From Bacteroidaceae bacterium (GTDB taxonomy: Bacteria; Bacteroidota; Bacteroidia; Bacteroidales; Barnesiellaceae_A): 64,000 bases of DNA. The translations under genes and the position numbers were made by a program. The DNA lies in contig JAFQRE010000011.1 of NCBI GenBank assembly GCA_017410245.1, positions 16,728-80,727 of the forward strand. The letters run 5' to 3'. Below, one piece after another: positions 10,427-20,114 of this stretch (within the stretch, counting starts at the first letter, position 1; each line of letters opens with the position of its first letter). The notes below the pieces were generated by a model. The model did not search any database, had not been told where the DNA came from, and was given only the letters and a program-made list of their open reading frames with translations.

Positions 10427-10978
10427 ATGGATATTATCAAAACACATATCGACGGAGTTGTCATCATAGAGCCTCGCATCTTCAGCGACGAGAGAGGGTA
10501 TTTCTTTGAGTCTTTCTCGCAACGTGAGTTCAACGAAAAAGTGGCTCATATCAACTTCGTGCAGGACAACGAGTCGAGCTCGGTATATGGCGTGGTGCGC
10601 GGATTGCATTTCCAGCGTCCTCCTCATGCACAGAGCAAACTTGTGCGAGTGGTGAAGGGTAGGGTACTCGATGTCGCTGTCGATATACGACCCCAGTCAC
10701 CCACATTTGGCAAGCATGTCGCTGTTGAACTTTCCGACTTAAATCATCGCCAGCTCTTTATTCCGCAAGGTTTTGCTCATGGTTTTGCCGTACTCAGCGA
10801 TACCGCCATCTTTCAGTACAAGTGCGACAACTTCTATGCACTTCAGGCCGAAGGTGCTATTGCTTGGAACGACCCTCGCTTGGCCATCGATTGGCAACTG
10901 CCCCTCGACAAGATTATTCTCTCTCGCAAGGATATGGCCAATCCCACCATCGAGCAGGTAGATTTATCCTTTTTCTAA
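10427..10978 (+). CDS. rfbC: dTDP-4-dehydrorhamnose 3,5-epimerase (RmlC)
   Basis: 183 residues, a single cupin domain. Epimerises C3 and C5 of dTDP-4-dehydro-6-deoxyglucose. Seen: EPRIFSDERGYFFESF, the catalytic-histidine segment RGLHFQRPPHAQ near residue 64, VRVVKGRVLDVAVDIR, and the FIPQGFAHGFAVLS strand. Third enzyme in the pathway order but second in the operon. It lies between rfbA and rfbD, 22 bases before rfbD. Confidence 0.96.
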   Translation: MDIIKTHIDGVVIIEPRIFSDERGYFFESFSQREFNEKVAHINFVQDNESSSVYGVVRGLHFQRPPHAQSKLVRVVKGRVLDVAVDIRPQSPTFGKHVAVELSDLNHRQLFIPQGFAHGFAVLSDTAIFQYKCDNFYALQAEGAIAWNDPRLAIDWQLPLDKIILSRKDMANPTIEQVDLSFF

Positions 10979-11000
10979 CACATCATTTTACGTTGCAGTC

Positions 11001-11876
11001 ATGAATATACTCGTTACCGGTGCTAACGGACAATTGGGAAACTCTCTGCGTGATGTTATTCAACATTCGTCGCACAACTATATCTTTACCGATGTAGCCG
11101 AGCTCGATATTACCGACAGCATGGCTGTAATGCTTTTCACTCAAGCGCATCATATCGATGTCATTGTCAATTGTGCGGCATACACCAATGTCGATGCAGC
11201 CGAGGACAATCACGATTTGGCCGACTCTATCAATAATCGTGCGGTAGAGAATTTAGCCATTGCTGCGCTCAAGGTAGATGCCACACTCATACACATATCT
11301 ACCGACTATGTGTTCGGTGGCAACTTGTACAATACGCCATGTACCGAGTCGATGGCTACCAATCCTACCGGCATATATGGCTCTACCAAGTTGGCCGGAG
11401 AGGAGGCTATCTTACGGTCGGGGTGCAAGCACATCATCATTCGCACAGCGTGGTTATATAGTCCCTACGGACGCAACTTTGTCAAGACAATGTTTCAGCT
11501 CACCGCTACTCGACCATCGGTCAATGTCGTTTTCGACCAAGTTGGTACACCCACCTATGCCGCACATTTGGCTCAAGCCATCTGTCACATCATCGATACC
11601 GAGCAACTTCACAAGCAGGGTATATATCACTTCAGCAATCAAGGCGTATGCTCATGGTACGACCTTGCGCATGCCGTTGCAGCCTTAGCTGCGCACACAC
11701 ATTGTCAGGTATTGCCCTGCCACAGCCGTGAGTTCCCTTCAAAGGTGGTGCGACCCTCTTTCTCGGTACTCGACAAGACAAAGATTACCACTACATTCAA
11801 CATATCCATACCTCATTGGTACGATGCTCTATGTGAGTGTATGGAAATAATTAACTCTCAAACACATATACAATGA
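11001..11876 (+). CDS. rfbD: dTDP-4-dehydrorhamnose reductase (RmlD)
   Basis: 291 residues, short-chain dehydrogenase fold. Reduces dTDP-4-dehydro-L-rhamnose to dTDP-L-rhamnose. Rossmann motif TGANGQLGNSL at residues 6-16, NCAAYTNVDAAE near residue 57, STDYVFGG near residue 97 and the catalytic YxxxK as YGSTK near residue 119. Its last four bases overlap the start of rfbB (ATGA), so the two are translationally coupled. Confidence 0.96.
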   Translation: MNILVTGANGQLGNSLRDVIQHSSHNYIFTDVAELDITDSMAVMLFTQAHHIDVIVNCAAYTNVDAAEDNHDLADSINNRAVENLAIAALKVDATLIHISTDYVFGGNLYNTPCTESMATNPTGIYGSTKLAGEEAILRSGCKHIIIRTAWLYSPYGRNFVKTMFQLTATRPSVNVVFDQVGTPTYAAHLAQAICHIIDTEQLHKQGIYHFSNQGVCSWYDLAHAVAALAAHTHCQVLPCHSREFPSKVVRPSFSVLDKTKITTTFNISIPHWYDALCECMEIINSQTHIQ

Positions 11877-12952
11877 ATATACTCATCACCGGTGGTGCCG
11901 GATTTATAGGAAGTCATGTCGTACGGTTATTGGTCAATAAATACCCGCACTACAACATTGTCAATCTCGACAAACTTACCTATGCCGGCAATTTAGCCAA
12001 TCTTGCCGATGTCGAGAACGCTCCCAACTACACTTTTGTGCGTGCCGATATATGCGATTACGATACAATATTGGCCATTTTGCAACAATATCACATCGAC
12101 GGCATCATTCATCTTGCCGCCGAGAGCCATGTCGATCGATCTATTCGCGACCCATTTGCCTTTGCTCGCACCAACGTCATGGGCACACTATCTATGTTGC
12201 AAGCAGCCCGCACCTATTGGGAGTCTCTGCCCGAGCGCTACGAGGGTAAGCGTTTCTACCACATTTCCACCGATGAGGTTTATGGAGCCCTCGAGTTCGA
12301 TGGTACATTTTTCACCGAAGATACCCGATACAATCCCCACAGCCCCTATTCGGCCAGCAAAGCAAGTAGCGACCACTTTGTGCGGGCATATCACGACACA
12401 TACGGTATGCCCACCATCGTTACCAACTGCTCCAACAACTATGGCGCATATCAATTCCCCGAAAAACTCATTCCGCTATTTATCAACAATATACGCAATC
12501 GCCGACCCCTCCCCGTTTATGGCAAGGGCGAAAACGTGCGCGACTGGCTCTTTGTCGAAGACCACGCAAGGGCTATCGACACCATCTTCCATAGTGGTCG
12601 TGTGGCCGAAACCTATAACATTGGCGGATTTAACGAGTGGCGCAACATCGACCTCATCAAGTTGCTCATTGCTACAGTCGATCGCCTGTTGGGCAACCCC
12701 GAGGGCCACTCGATCGACCTCATCACATACGTGACCGATCGTCCCGGCCACGACTTACGTTATGCCATAGACTCTACCAAACTGAAGAACGAACTGGGCT
12801 GGCAGCCCTCTTTGCAATTTGAAGAGGGACTGGAACGCACTGTGGCTTGGTATCTCAACAACCAAGAGTGGCTCGATAATGTCACCTCGGGCGAGTATAT
12901 GCAATATTACGACCAAATGTACAATAACAGCAATACATCAAATCCTCAATAG
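11873..12952 (+). CDS. rfbB: dTDP-glucose 4,6-dehydratase (RmlB)
   Basis: 359 residues, extended short-chain dehydrogenase. Converts dTDP-glucose to dTDP-4-dehydro-6-deoxyglucose. TGGAGFIGSHV binds NAD at residues 6-16; HLAAESHVDRSI, the catalytic STDEVYG with Asp-Glu, and YSASKASSDH with the Tyr/Lys pair are all present, as is NNYGAYQFPEKLIP. Starts in a 4-base overlap with rfbD and stops one base before the manC start codon. Confidence 0.97.
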   Translation: MNILITGGAGFIGSHVVRLLVNKYPHYNIVNLDKLTYAGNLANLADVENAPNYTFVRADICDYDTILAILQQYHIDGIIHLAAESHVDRSIRDPFAFARTNVMGTLSMLQAARTYWESLPERYEGKRFYHISTDEVYGALEFDGTFFTEDTRYNPHSPYSASKASSDHFVRAYHDTYGMPTIVTNCSNNYGAYQFPEKLIPLFINNIRNRRPLPVYGKGENVRDWLFVEDHARAIDTIFHSGRVAETYNIGGFNEWRNIDLIKLLIATVDRLLGNPEGHSIDLITYVTDRPGHDLRYAIDSTKLKNELGWQPSLQFEEGLERTVAWYLNNQEWLDNVTSGEYMQYYDQMYNNSNTSNPQ

Positions 12953-12953
12953 T

Positions 12954-14003
12954 ATGAACGCTAACAATCACATAGTAATTATGGCCGGTGGCATAGGCAG
13001 CCGCTTTTGGCCTATGAGTACACCCCAATGTCCCAAGCAATTTATCGATGTCATGGGCTGTGGACGTTCTCTTTTGCAACTCACAGTCGATAGGTTCAAG
13101 GGCATCTGCGACCCCTCGCATGTGTGGGTGGTCACTTCGGCTCAATATGTCGATATGGTGCAGGCGCAACTTCCCGATGTCCCGGCCGAAAATATTCTGG
13201 CCGAGCCTTGTCGCCGCAACACTGCCCCGTGTATTGCCTTTGTTGCATGGAAGATAAAGAATAAATACCCCAATGCCAACATCGTTGTTACCCCCAGCGA
13301 TGCCCTCGTGCTCAATACCGAGGAGTTCCGTCGTGTCATTTCGCAAGCCCTTCAGTTTACCCGCGATGCACACAACATCGTTACCATAGGTATTCGCCCA
13401 TCACGTCCCGAGACGGGCTATGGTTACATCGCTGCAGGCCGGCAGGTCGATGATAGCGAGATATGCAAGGTTGAGCAGTTCAAGGAGAAACCCAATCTCG
13501 AGGTGGCAAAGTCATACCTTGCCGCAGGTAACTATCTGTGGAATGCCGGTATATTTGTTTGGAATGTCAATACAATTGTCGATTCTATCACCGCATATCA
13601 ACCCGAGTTGGCACAAATTTTCGACCAACTTTCACCCGCTTTCTATACTCCGCAAGAGGAGGAGATGGTAAACAAGCTCTTCCATACTTGTCCCAACATA
13701 TCTATCGACTATGCCGTCATGGAGAAGTCGCCTCATATCTACGTACACCCGGCCGACTTTGGTTGGAGCGACCTCGGTACATGGGGATCTTTGCACACCC
13801 ACATTGCTCACGACGAGCAAGGCAATGCCGTTGTTGGTAACGTTGCCCTCTTCGACAGTGCCAATTGTATTGTTCACGCTCCGCAAAACAAGCGTGTAGT
13901 GGTACAAGGTCTCGATGGCTATATTGTTGCCGAGAAAGATGGCACATTGCTCATTTGCCGTCTCGACCAAGAGCAACGCATCAAAGACTTCTCGGCCGAA
14001 TAA
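12954..14003 (+). CDS. manC: Mannose-1-phosphate guanylyltransferase
   Basis: 349 residues. Makes GDP-mannose, the substrate for Gmd later in the operon. GTP-binding signature GGIGSRFWPMS with CPKQF after it; EPCRRNTAPCIA, TPSDALV, FKEKPN and the catalytic WNAGIFVWN and FGWSDLGTW segments are present. The nucleotidyltransferase stands alone without the phosphomannose isomerase cupin found in longer ManC proteins. The frame is open upstream inside rfbB, but the ATG at 12954, one base after the rfbB stop, gives the normal family N-terminus. Confidence 0.94.
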   Translation: MNANNHIVIMAGGIGSRFWPMSTPQCPKQFIDVMGCGRSLLQLTVDRFKGICDPSHVWVVTSAQYVDMVQAQLPDVPAENILAEPCRRNTAPCIAFVAWKIKNKYPNANIVVTPSDALVLNTEEFRRVISQALQFTRDAHNIVTIGIRPSRPETGYGYIAAGRQVDDSEICKVEQFKEKPNLEVAKSYLAAGNYLWNAGIFVWNVNTIVDSITAYQPELAQIFDQLSPAFYTPQEEEMVNKLFHTCPNISIDYAVMEKSPHIYVHPADFGWSDLGTWGSLHTHIAHDEQGNAVVGNVALFDSANCIVHAPQNKRVVVQGLDGYIVAEKDGTLLICRLDQEQRIKDFSAE

Positions 14004-14027
14004 ATAATCCTATCGCATCACATTGTT

Positions 14028-14987
14028 ATGAATATCCTCATATCGGGCATACACGGTTACATTGGCTCACATTTGGTCGAGTGCCTTTCACTCAACCACA
14101 ATATATATGGGTTGAGTCGTTCTACCGTTGCCATACCCGGTGTCGAGAAGATATTTTTGTGGAGTGATTTGCATGATACTGCTTTGCCGCAAATAGATGT
14201 TATCATTCATCTGGCAGCCGAGGTAAGTGCCCATAATCGTGGGCATGATGACAATGTCGCTCATGACGTCAGTTGCCACCTTGCGCGGCAAATTTTCGAT
14301 TATTTTACGGCCTCGCAAGCGCACACTTTTATACACTTCTCATCTATAGCAGCTGTCAATGATACTGCTTGTGATGGTGTTGTCACCGAGAATACCCGGC
14401 CCGCTCCCAGTACCTCATACGCTTTGTGCAAGGGATTGGTTGAGAACGAACTTACCCGACAAATCCCTAAACTTACAGCCCAAGGAAAACAATTATATAT
14501 ATTACGACCCTCTATGGTATATGGCTCAGAGGGTAGGGGCAACCTGCAATTGTTATTTTCATTTGTTCGCAAAGGCTTACCTTGGCCTTTGGCTGCCTTT
14601 AAGAATAAGCGCACATTTACGGCCCTCGACAACCTCACCTTTGTTGTCACTCGACTACTCTCCACCCCCATACCCAGTGGTATATATAACGTATGCGATG
14701 ATGAAGCTCTTGCAACCAACGACTTGATAATCATCATAGGCGAGGTCTTGGGGCGTAAAGTAACCATGTGGCACATCAATAAGCAGTTCATCAAGGCTTT
14801 GGCTCATATAGGTGGTTGGTTTCATCTCTATCTCAACCCGATGCGTTTGAGCAAACTTACAGGCAACCTGCTGGTGAGCAATGGCAAGATAAAGCAGGCT
14901 CTCGCTATCGACCGTATGCCCATAGAGGCTCACGAGGCAATGAAAAAGTCCATCGCAACGATGGCGCAACAATATGTTAATGAATAA
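14028..14987 (+). CDS. NAD-dependent sugar epimerase/dehydratase, WbpV-like
   Basis: 319 residues, extended short-chain dehydrogenase. N-terminal GIHGYIGSHLVE binds NAD; HLAAEVSAHN, the SSIAAV strand and YALCK (YxxxK) near residue 129 complete the active site. The C-terminal half (RPSMVYGSEGRGNLQLL, then GIYNVCDDEAL) resembles enzymes such as WbpV/WbgU that act on UDP-N-acetyl-sugars and work with a WecA/WbpL-type transferase, and such a transferase is encoded at 20736. A role in making the first sugar of the repeat unit (for example QuiNAc or FucNAc) is therefore inference. It lies between manC and gmd. Confidence 0.8.
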   Translation: MNILISGIHGYIGSHLVECLSLNHNIYGLSRSTVAIPGVEKIFLWSDLHDTALPQIDVIIHLAAEVSAHNRGHDDNVAHDVSCHLARQIFDYFTASQAHTFIHFSSIAAVNDTACDGVVTENTRPAPSTSYALCKGLVENELTRQIPKLTAQGKQLYILRPSMVYGSEGRGNLQLLFSFVRKGLPWPLAAFKNKRTFTALDNLTFVVTRLLSTPIPSGIYNVCDDEALATNDLIIIIGEVLGRKVTMWHINKQFIKALAHIGGWFHLYLNPMRLSKLTGNLLVSNGKIKQALAIDRMPIEAHEAMKKSIATMAQQYVNE

Positions 14988-14999
14988 ATTATATATAGA

Positions 15000-16073
15000 A
15001 TGAAAAAAGCACTCATTACCGGAATAACAGGACAAGACGGCTCTTTCTTAGCCGAGTTCCTTTTGGAGAAAGGATACGAAGTCCATGGCCTTTTACGTCG
15101 CAGTTCATCATTCAATACCGCACGTATCGAGCATCTATACCTCGACGAGTGGGTAAGAGATATGAAAAAACAACGTCTTGTCAATCTGCATTATGCCGAT
15201 ATGACCGACTCTTCATCGCTCATTCGTGTCATTCAGATGGTACAACCCGACGAGATATACAACCTCGCTGCGCAATCGCACGTCAAGGTCAGTTTCGATG
15301 TGCCCGAATATACTGCCGAGGTTGATGCGGTAGGTACATTGCGCCTGCTCGAGGCAGTGCGTATTCTCGGGCTCGAAAAGAAGTGTCGCATATACCAAGC
15401 CTCTACGAGCGAGTTGTTTGGACAAGTACAAGAAGTTCCCCAAAAAGAGACTACCCCTTTCTATCCACGTTCGCCTTATGGCGTAGCCAAGCAATATGGC
15501 TTCTGGATTACAAAAAACTACCGAGAGGCTTACGGTATGTTTGCCGTCAATGGTATCCTCTTCAACCATGAGAGCGAGCGACGTGGCGAGAACTTCGTTA
15601 CACGCAAGATTTCGCTTGCGGCAGCGCGCATTGCCCAAGGTGTGCAAGACAAACTCTACTTGGGCAACCTCAATGCATTGCGCGATTGGGGATATGCACG
15701 TGACTACGTAGAGTGCATGTGGCTCATGCTGCAACACGACACACCCGAAGACTTCGTTATTGCCACTGGCGAGTACCACACTGTGCGTCAATTCTGTTCA
15801 TTGGCCTTCCAATATGCCGGAATAGAATTGCGCTGGGAGGGCGAGGGCATCGATGAGAAAGGTATCGATGTGGCTACAGGACGTGTATTGGTAGAAGTTG
15901 AGCCCAAGTTCTTCCGTCCCACCGAAGTTGAGCAATTGCTTGGCGATCCTACCAAGGCTAAGACACTGCTTGGTTGGAATCCTTGCAAAACTCCCTTCGA
16001 CAAGCTCGTCAGCATCATGGTAGAGCATGATATGCAATATGTCAAATCGTCGCTAATCAAAAACAATGCCTAA
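15000..16073 (+). CDS. gmd: GDP-mannose 4,6-dehydratase
   Basis: 357 residues. Converts GDP-mannose to GDP-4-dehydro-6-deoxymannose. [20 protein letters not shown] at the N-terminus is the NADP signature typical of Gmd; [28 protein letters not shown], the catalytic STSELFG and [10 protein letters not shown] (YxxxK) follow, and [17 protein letters not shown] is diagnostic. Starts 12 bases after the epimerase gene and ends one base before the preferred fcl start. Confidence 0.97.
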   Translation: MKKALITGITGQDGSFLAEFLLEKGYEVHGLLRRSSSFNTARIEHLYLDEWVRDMKKQRLVNLHYADMTDSSSLIRVIQMVQPDEIYNLAAQSHVKVSFDVPEYTAEVDAVGTLRLLEAVRILGLEKKCRIYQASTSELFGQVQEVPQKETTPFYPRSPYGVAKQYGFWITKNYREAYGMFAVNGILFNHESERRGENFVTRKISLAAARIAQGVQDKLYLGNLNALRDWGYARDYVECMWLMLQHDTPEDFVIATGEYHTVRQFCSLAFQYAGIELRWEGEGIDEKGIDVATGRVLVEVEPKFFRPTEVEQLLGDPTKAKTLLGWNPCKTPFDKLVSIMVEHDMQYVKSSLIKNNA

Positions 16074-16074
16074 G

Positions 16075-17154
16075 ATGGATAAAAATGCCAAGATTTACAT
16101 TGCCGGACATCGTGGACTTGTAGGATCGGCAATATGGAAAAATATGCAACAAAAGGGTTATACCAACCTCATAGGACGCACACATGCACAGCTCGATCTG
16201 CTCGATGCCGTTGCTGTTCGTCGTTTCTTCGATGAAGAGCAACCCGAGTATGTTGTCTTGGCGGCGGCTCATGTAGGAGGCATCATGGCCAACAACACAT
16301 ATCGTGCCGACTTTATCTACGAAAACTTACAAATTCAGCAGAACGTCATTGGTGAGTCTTTCAGACATGGTGTCAAGAAGCTGCTTTTCCTTGGCAGCAC
16401 GTGCATCTATCCGCGCGAAGCTCCTCAACCCATGAGCGAAGATACTCTGCTCACTTCGCCACTCGAATACACCAACGAGCCTTATGCCATTGCCAAAATT
16501 GCAGGCCTCAAGATGTGTGAGAGCTTCAACATTCAGTATGGTACCAACTACATTGCCGTTATGCCCACCAATCTATATGGACCTCGAGACAACTTTCATC
16601 TCGAAAACAGCCATGTGCTACCGGCCATGATACGCAAGATATACCTTGGCAAGCAACTCTTCGATGGCAATTGGCAAGCTGTTCGCAACGACCTCAATCT
16701 GCGACCGGTCGAGGGTGTCGATGGTGAGGCTGCACAAGAACTCATTCTCAACGTATTGGCCAAGTATGGCATTACGCCTCAATCGGTCACTTTATGGGGT
16801 ACGGGTACGCCTGTGCGCGAGTTCCTTTGGAGTGAAGAGATGGCCGATGCTTCAGTTTTTGTCCTCGAAAACATCGATTTCAAAGACACATACGATCCCA
16901 CACAACAGCACATTCGCAATTGTCACATCAATATAGGTACGGGCAAAGAGATTTCTATTCGCGATGTTGCACACCTCATTGTCGATACAATCGACTATCG
17001 TGGACAACTGCTATTTGATGCCTCAAAACCCGATGGAACGATGCGCAAACTCACCGATGTGTCTAAACTGCACGCACTGGGTTGGCACCACTCTATAGAG
17101 ATTGATGAGGGTGTTCGACGACTTTATGAATGGTATTTATTAGGTGAAAAATAA
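16075..17154 (+). CDS. fcl: GDP-L-fucose synthase
   Basis: 359 residues from this start. Epimerises and reduces the Gmd product to GDP-L-fucose. AGHRGLVGSAI binds NADP, AAHVGGIMANN and GSTCIYP (catalytic Cys) follow, YAIAKIAGLKM holds the YxxxK pair, and NLYGPRDNFHLENSHVLPA carries the catalytic His. An upstream ATG at 16066 would add three residues and overlap gmd by 8 bases; I prefer 16075, one base after the gmd stop, because MDKNAKIYIAGHRG matches family N-termini. The enzyme is somewhat longer than the E. coli form because of an insert near residue 205 (LNLRPVEGVDGEA). Confidence 0.95.
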   Translation: MDKNAKIYIAGHRGLVGSAIWKNMQQKGYTNLIGRTHAQLDLLDAVAVRRFFDEEQPEYVVLAAAHVGGIMANNTYRADFIYENLQIQQNVIGESFRHGVKKLLFLGSTCIYPREAPQPMSEDTLLTSPLEYTNEPYAIAKIAGLKMCESFNIQYGTNYIAVMPTNLYGPRDNFHLENSHVLPAMIRKIYLGKQLFDGNWQAVRNDLNLRPVEGVDGEAAQELILNVLAKYGITPQSVTLWGTGTPVREFLWSEEMADASVFVLENIDFKDTYDPTQQHIRNCHINIGTGKEISIRDVAHLIVDTIDYRGQLLFDASKPDGTMRKLTDVSKLHALGWHHSIEIDEGVRRLYEWYLLGEK

Positions 17155-17189
17155 TCTATCTGTATTAATCAATCAATAGCTTTAATTTT

Positions 17190-19202
17190 ATGGAAAAAAA
17201 AGTGTTTCAACTTCTATTACAAGCTGTAATAGTGTTCTCAGCAGTTGCTTGTTGCAATAAGTCTGAGGTTGTAAATGGCCGCTGGAGCCTCTCTTTCGAT
17301 GAGCAAACTGTTGCTGTAGATGTGTGCCAAGACGGTCAAGTTTTGGCCAACGACCTCTATGTAGCCTATCGTTATGGTGACCGCATGGTTACTTCTCGCG
17401 ACTATTCGCAACAATCTTTCTCGCAAAAGGAGGTTAATGACGTCTTTGGTAGTGGTATTCATTATGCCATAGTATATAAGCACGACTCGTTACCTACACT
17501 CACGCAATCGTTCTACATCTATCCCAATCGCGACTATATTTTGTCCGATTTCACTTTGCAAGGCGATGACGAGGTTGCTTCAAACTATATGTCGGTTATC
17601 AATATCGATACCTTCCCCGCAGTTATCGAGCCTTCCGAGCACAATCGTGCTTTGTTTGTCCCCTTCGACAACGATTGTTGGATACGTTATGCCTCTCATG
17701 CTCCCGGCTTCGACTCCCTCACAAGCTACGAGGTGACTGCTCTTTTCAACAACAACTCTCGTCGTGGTATCATTGTTGGTTCGGTCGAGCACGACAATTG
17801 GAAAACTGCCATCAACGTTACTTGCGACACACTCGACAACCACTTCGCTACACTGCAATGTTATGGTGGCGTGGCCGATTCGCTCACTCGCGACTCTAAG
17901 CCTCATGGCGCATTGCGTGGCAACTCTATAAAGTCGCCCAAGGTCTTGTTAGGCCTCTTTGCCGACTGGCGCGATGGTATGGACGCATATGGCGAAGCTA
18001 ATGCTTTGATAGCTCCTCCCAAGGCGTGGAACAAGGCTGTTCCGTTCGGTTGGAACAGCTGGGGTGCTTTGCAATTCGATTTGACCTACCAAAAAGCCAT
18101 TGAGGTTTCCGACTTCTATCGCGACCATTTGCAATGCAACAACTTCCACAACGCCGATACCCTCGTTTATACAGGTCTCGACTCGGGGTGGAACAGCTTT
18201 ACCGAAGAGCAATTGCGAGCCTTTGTCGAGCGTTGCAAAGCCAACGGACAAGTTGCCGGTATATATTGGACTCCCTTTGTACATTGGGGACGCAATCCCA
18301 ATCAATACATCGAGCATGGCGAGGGATACCAATTCAAGGACGTATATCTATATGCCAATGGTAAGCACCAAACTCTCGATGGCGGTCGTGCCATCGACCC
18401 CACTCACCCCGCTATCGAGGCTACTATGAAATACTTCTCCGACCTCTTCCGCCGTCTTGGTTATGAGTATGTCAAACTCGACTTCATGACTCATGGTGCT
18501 ATGGAGGCCGACTCATGGTATCGTCCCGAAATTCAGACCGGTATTCAGGCCTACAACTATGGCTTGCAACTTATCGAGAAATACTTCGGCGATATGTACA
18601 TCAACTTCTCTATCTCGCCTGCATTCCCTGCTCAGTATGCTCAGTCGCGCCGTATCGCTTGCGATGCTTGGAACAAAATCAAAGACACCGAGTACACCCT
18701 CAACGCCCTGTCTTATGGCTGGTGGCTCGACAAGCCATACCAATTTAACGACCCCGACCACATCGTGCTTCGCAATGCTACCGAGGGCGAAAATCGTGCG
18801 CGTGTCACTTCGGGGGTCATTACTGGTATATTTATCTGTGGCGACGACTTTAGCAATGGTGGCGCGCAAGTAGATAAAGAGCGTGCCAAGAAGTTCTTGA
18901 CCAACCCCGATGTTATAGGTATTGCCAATGGTATCTCTTTCCGTCCTGTCGAGGGTAATGGCGAGAGAAGTGAGAATATCTTTGTCCGCATAGAGAACGA
19001 CTCTACCGCCTATTTGGCCATATTCAATTACACACAAGATACTCTCAATACTACCATCGATATGCAACGTATTGGTCTCGATAGCAATGCACAATACAGC
19101 TTGCGTGAATTGTGGAGTGGCTTTGAGAGTGTGGCTCCTGCTGCTTTCGATGTGGCTGTTCCGGCAGCCGATGTTGCACTCTATCGCATCTCCAAACAAT
19201 AA
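17190..19202 (+). CDS. Lipoprotein alpha-galactosidase-like glycoside hydrolase (clan GH-D, GH36-like)
   Basis: 670 residues. Signal peptide with lipobox ending at Cys21 (FSAVAC), so a lipidated, probably surface-exposed enzyme. An N-terminal beta-sandwich of about 280 residues is followed by a TIM barrel beginning PFGWNSWGA. The likely nucleophile is Asp431 in YVKLDFMTHGAM and the likely acid/base is Asp492 in ACDAWNKIKDTE, the pattern of clan GH-D alpha-galactosidases. A C-terminal beta domain follows. It is unusual inside a nucleotide-sugar operon; it might trim alpha-galactose from the finished polysaccharide or simply be co-transcribed. Substrate is not proven by sequence. Confidence 0.8.
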   Translation: MEKKVFQLLLQAVIVFSAVACCNKSEVVNGRWSLSFDEQTVAVDVCQDGQVLANDLYVAYRYGDRMVTSRDYSQQSFSQKEVNDVFGSGIHYAIVYKHDSLPTLTQSFYIYPNRDYILSDFTLQGDDEVASNYMSVINIDTFPAVIEPSEHNRALFVPFDNDCWIRYASHAPGFDSLTSYEVTALFNNNSRRGIIVGSVEHDNWKTAINVTCDTLDNHFATLQCYGGVADSLTRDSKPHGALRGNSIKSPKVLLGLFADWRDGMDAYGEANALIAPPKAWNKAVPFGWNSWGALQFDLTYQKAIEVSDFYRDHLQCNNFHNADTLVYTGLDSGWNSFTEEQLRAFVERCKANGQVAGIYWTPFVHWGRNPNQYIEHGEGYQFKDVYLYANGKHQTLDGGRAIDPTHPAIEATMKYFSDLFRRLGYEYVKLDFMTHGAMEADSWYRPEIQTGIQAYNYGLQLIEKYFGDMYINFSISPAFPAQYAQSRRIACDAWNKIKDTEYTLNALSYGWWLDKPYQFNDPDHIVLRNATEGENRARVTSGVITGIFICGDDFSNGGAQVDKERAKKFLTNPDVIGIANGISFRPVEGNGERSENIFVRIENDSTAYLAIFNYTQDTLNTTIDMQRIGLDSNAQYSLRELWSGFESVAPAAFDVAVPAADVALYRISKQ

Positions 19203-19244
19203 TTTTCATACAACATAATACCTTTATTACTAACAACACGACAC

Positions 19245-20114
19245 ATGGATATCATCAAGTTAATACGACCGACACAGTGGTGCAAGAATTTGTTCGTTTT
19301 CTTGCCTCTGTTTTTTGCCGGAAATTTTGGAGATATGTCGCGACTCATACCTTGCATTGTCATTTTCTTTGTAATCTCTTTGCTAAGCAGTAGTGTATAT
19401 GTCTTCAACGACTTGTGTGATGCCCAATTCGACAGCCGACACCCCGAAAAGTGCCATCGGCCCATTGCTTCGGGTAGAGTGTCTAAGGCAAAGGCTTTTG
19501 CCATTTTCATCTTTTTGGCTATACTTTCTTTCGTCATTTTGGCTGTTACCATACCCAGTGTCGAGTTGTTTGTGATGTTGGGTGTATATCTATTGCTCAA
19601 CTTGTGCTATTCGCTGTGGCTCAAAAGTTTATCACTAATTGATCTTTTCTTCATTTCAGTTTGTTTCATATTGCGTATTTTGATTGGTGCCGCAGCAGCA
19701 CAAGTTGAGCCTTCTCATTGGATTATCGTCATGACTTTCCTCTTGGCGTTATTCCTCGTCTTGGCCAAGCGTCGCGACGATGTGCTGAAGTTCGAGACTT
19801 CGCACATTGTTGTGCGTCGCAATGTCAAGTCCTACAACCTTGCATTTATCGACCACGCCATCACGTTGGTGGCTGCCATCACGTTGGTGAGCTACATCAT
19901 GTACACTGTCGATGATGAGATTACACAACGATTCGATTGCAACTATGTCTATGCCACTTCCATCTTCGTATTGGCCGGATTGTTGCGATACTTACAAATA
20001 ACATTTGTCGAGAAGAATAGCGGCAGCCCTACCAAGGTAGTGTTGCACGACCGTTTCTTGCAATTGTGTATAGTGGGTTGGATATTGCTTTTTGTATTTA
20101 TCATTTATGGATAA
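19245..20114 (+). CDS. UbiA-family prenyltransferase, decaprenyl-phosphate phosphoribosyltransferase-like
   Basis: 289 residues with about eight or nine membrane segments. The first Asp-rich motif reads NDLCDAQFD followed by RHPEK and RPIASG, the form found in the polyprenyl-phosphate phosphoribosyltransferase (DPPR synthase) branch rather than in quinone or heme prenyltransferases. The second motif region (LAKRRDDVLK) is also of that type. Such enzymes attach 5-phosphoribose to a polyprenyl phosphate at the cytoplasmic face. The gene overlaps the HAD phosphatase gene by 8 bases, which fits removal of the 5-phosphate as the next step. Substrate is inferred from motif type and neighbour. Confidence 0.8.
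   Translation: MDIIKLIRPTQWCKNLFVFLPLFFAGNFGDMSRLIPCIVIFFVISLLSSSVYVFNDLCDAQFDSRHPEKCHRPIASGRVSKAKAFAIFIFLAILSFVILAVTIPSVELFVMLGVYLLLNLCYSLWLKSLSLIDLFFISVCFILRILIGAAAAQVEPSHWIIVMTFLLALFLVLAKRRDDVLKFETSHIVVRRNVKSYNLAFIDHAITLVAAITLVSYIMYTVDDEITQRFDCNYVYATSIFVLAGLLRYLQITFVEKNSGSPTKVVLHDRFLQLCIVGWILLFVFIIYG

Noticed and set aside
12819..12953. N-terminal extension of the manC frame
   Set aside because: It lies inside rfbB and reads as low-likelihood protein; the ATG at 12954 gives the normal nucleotidyltransferase start.
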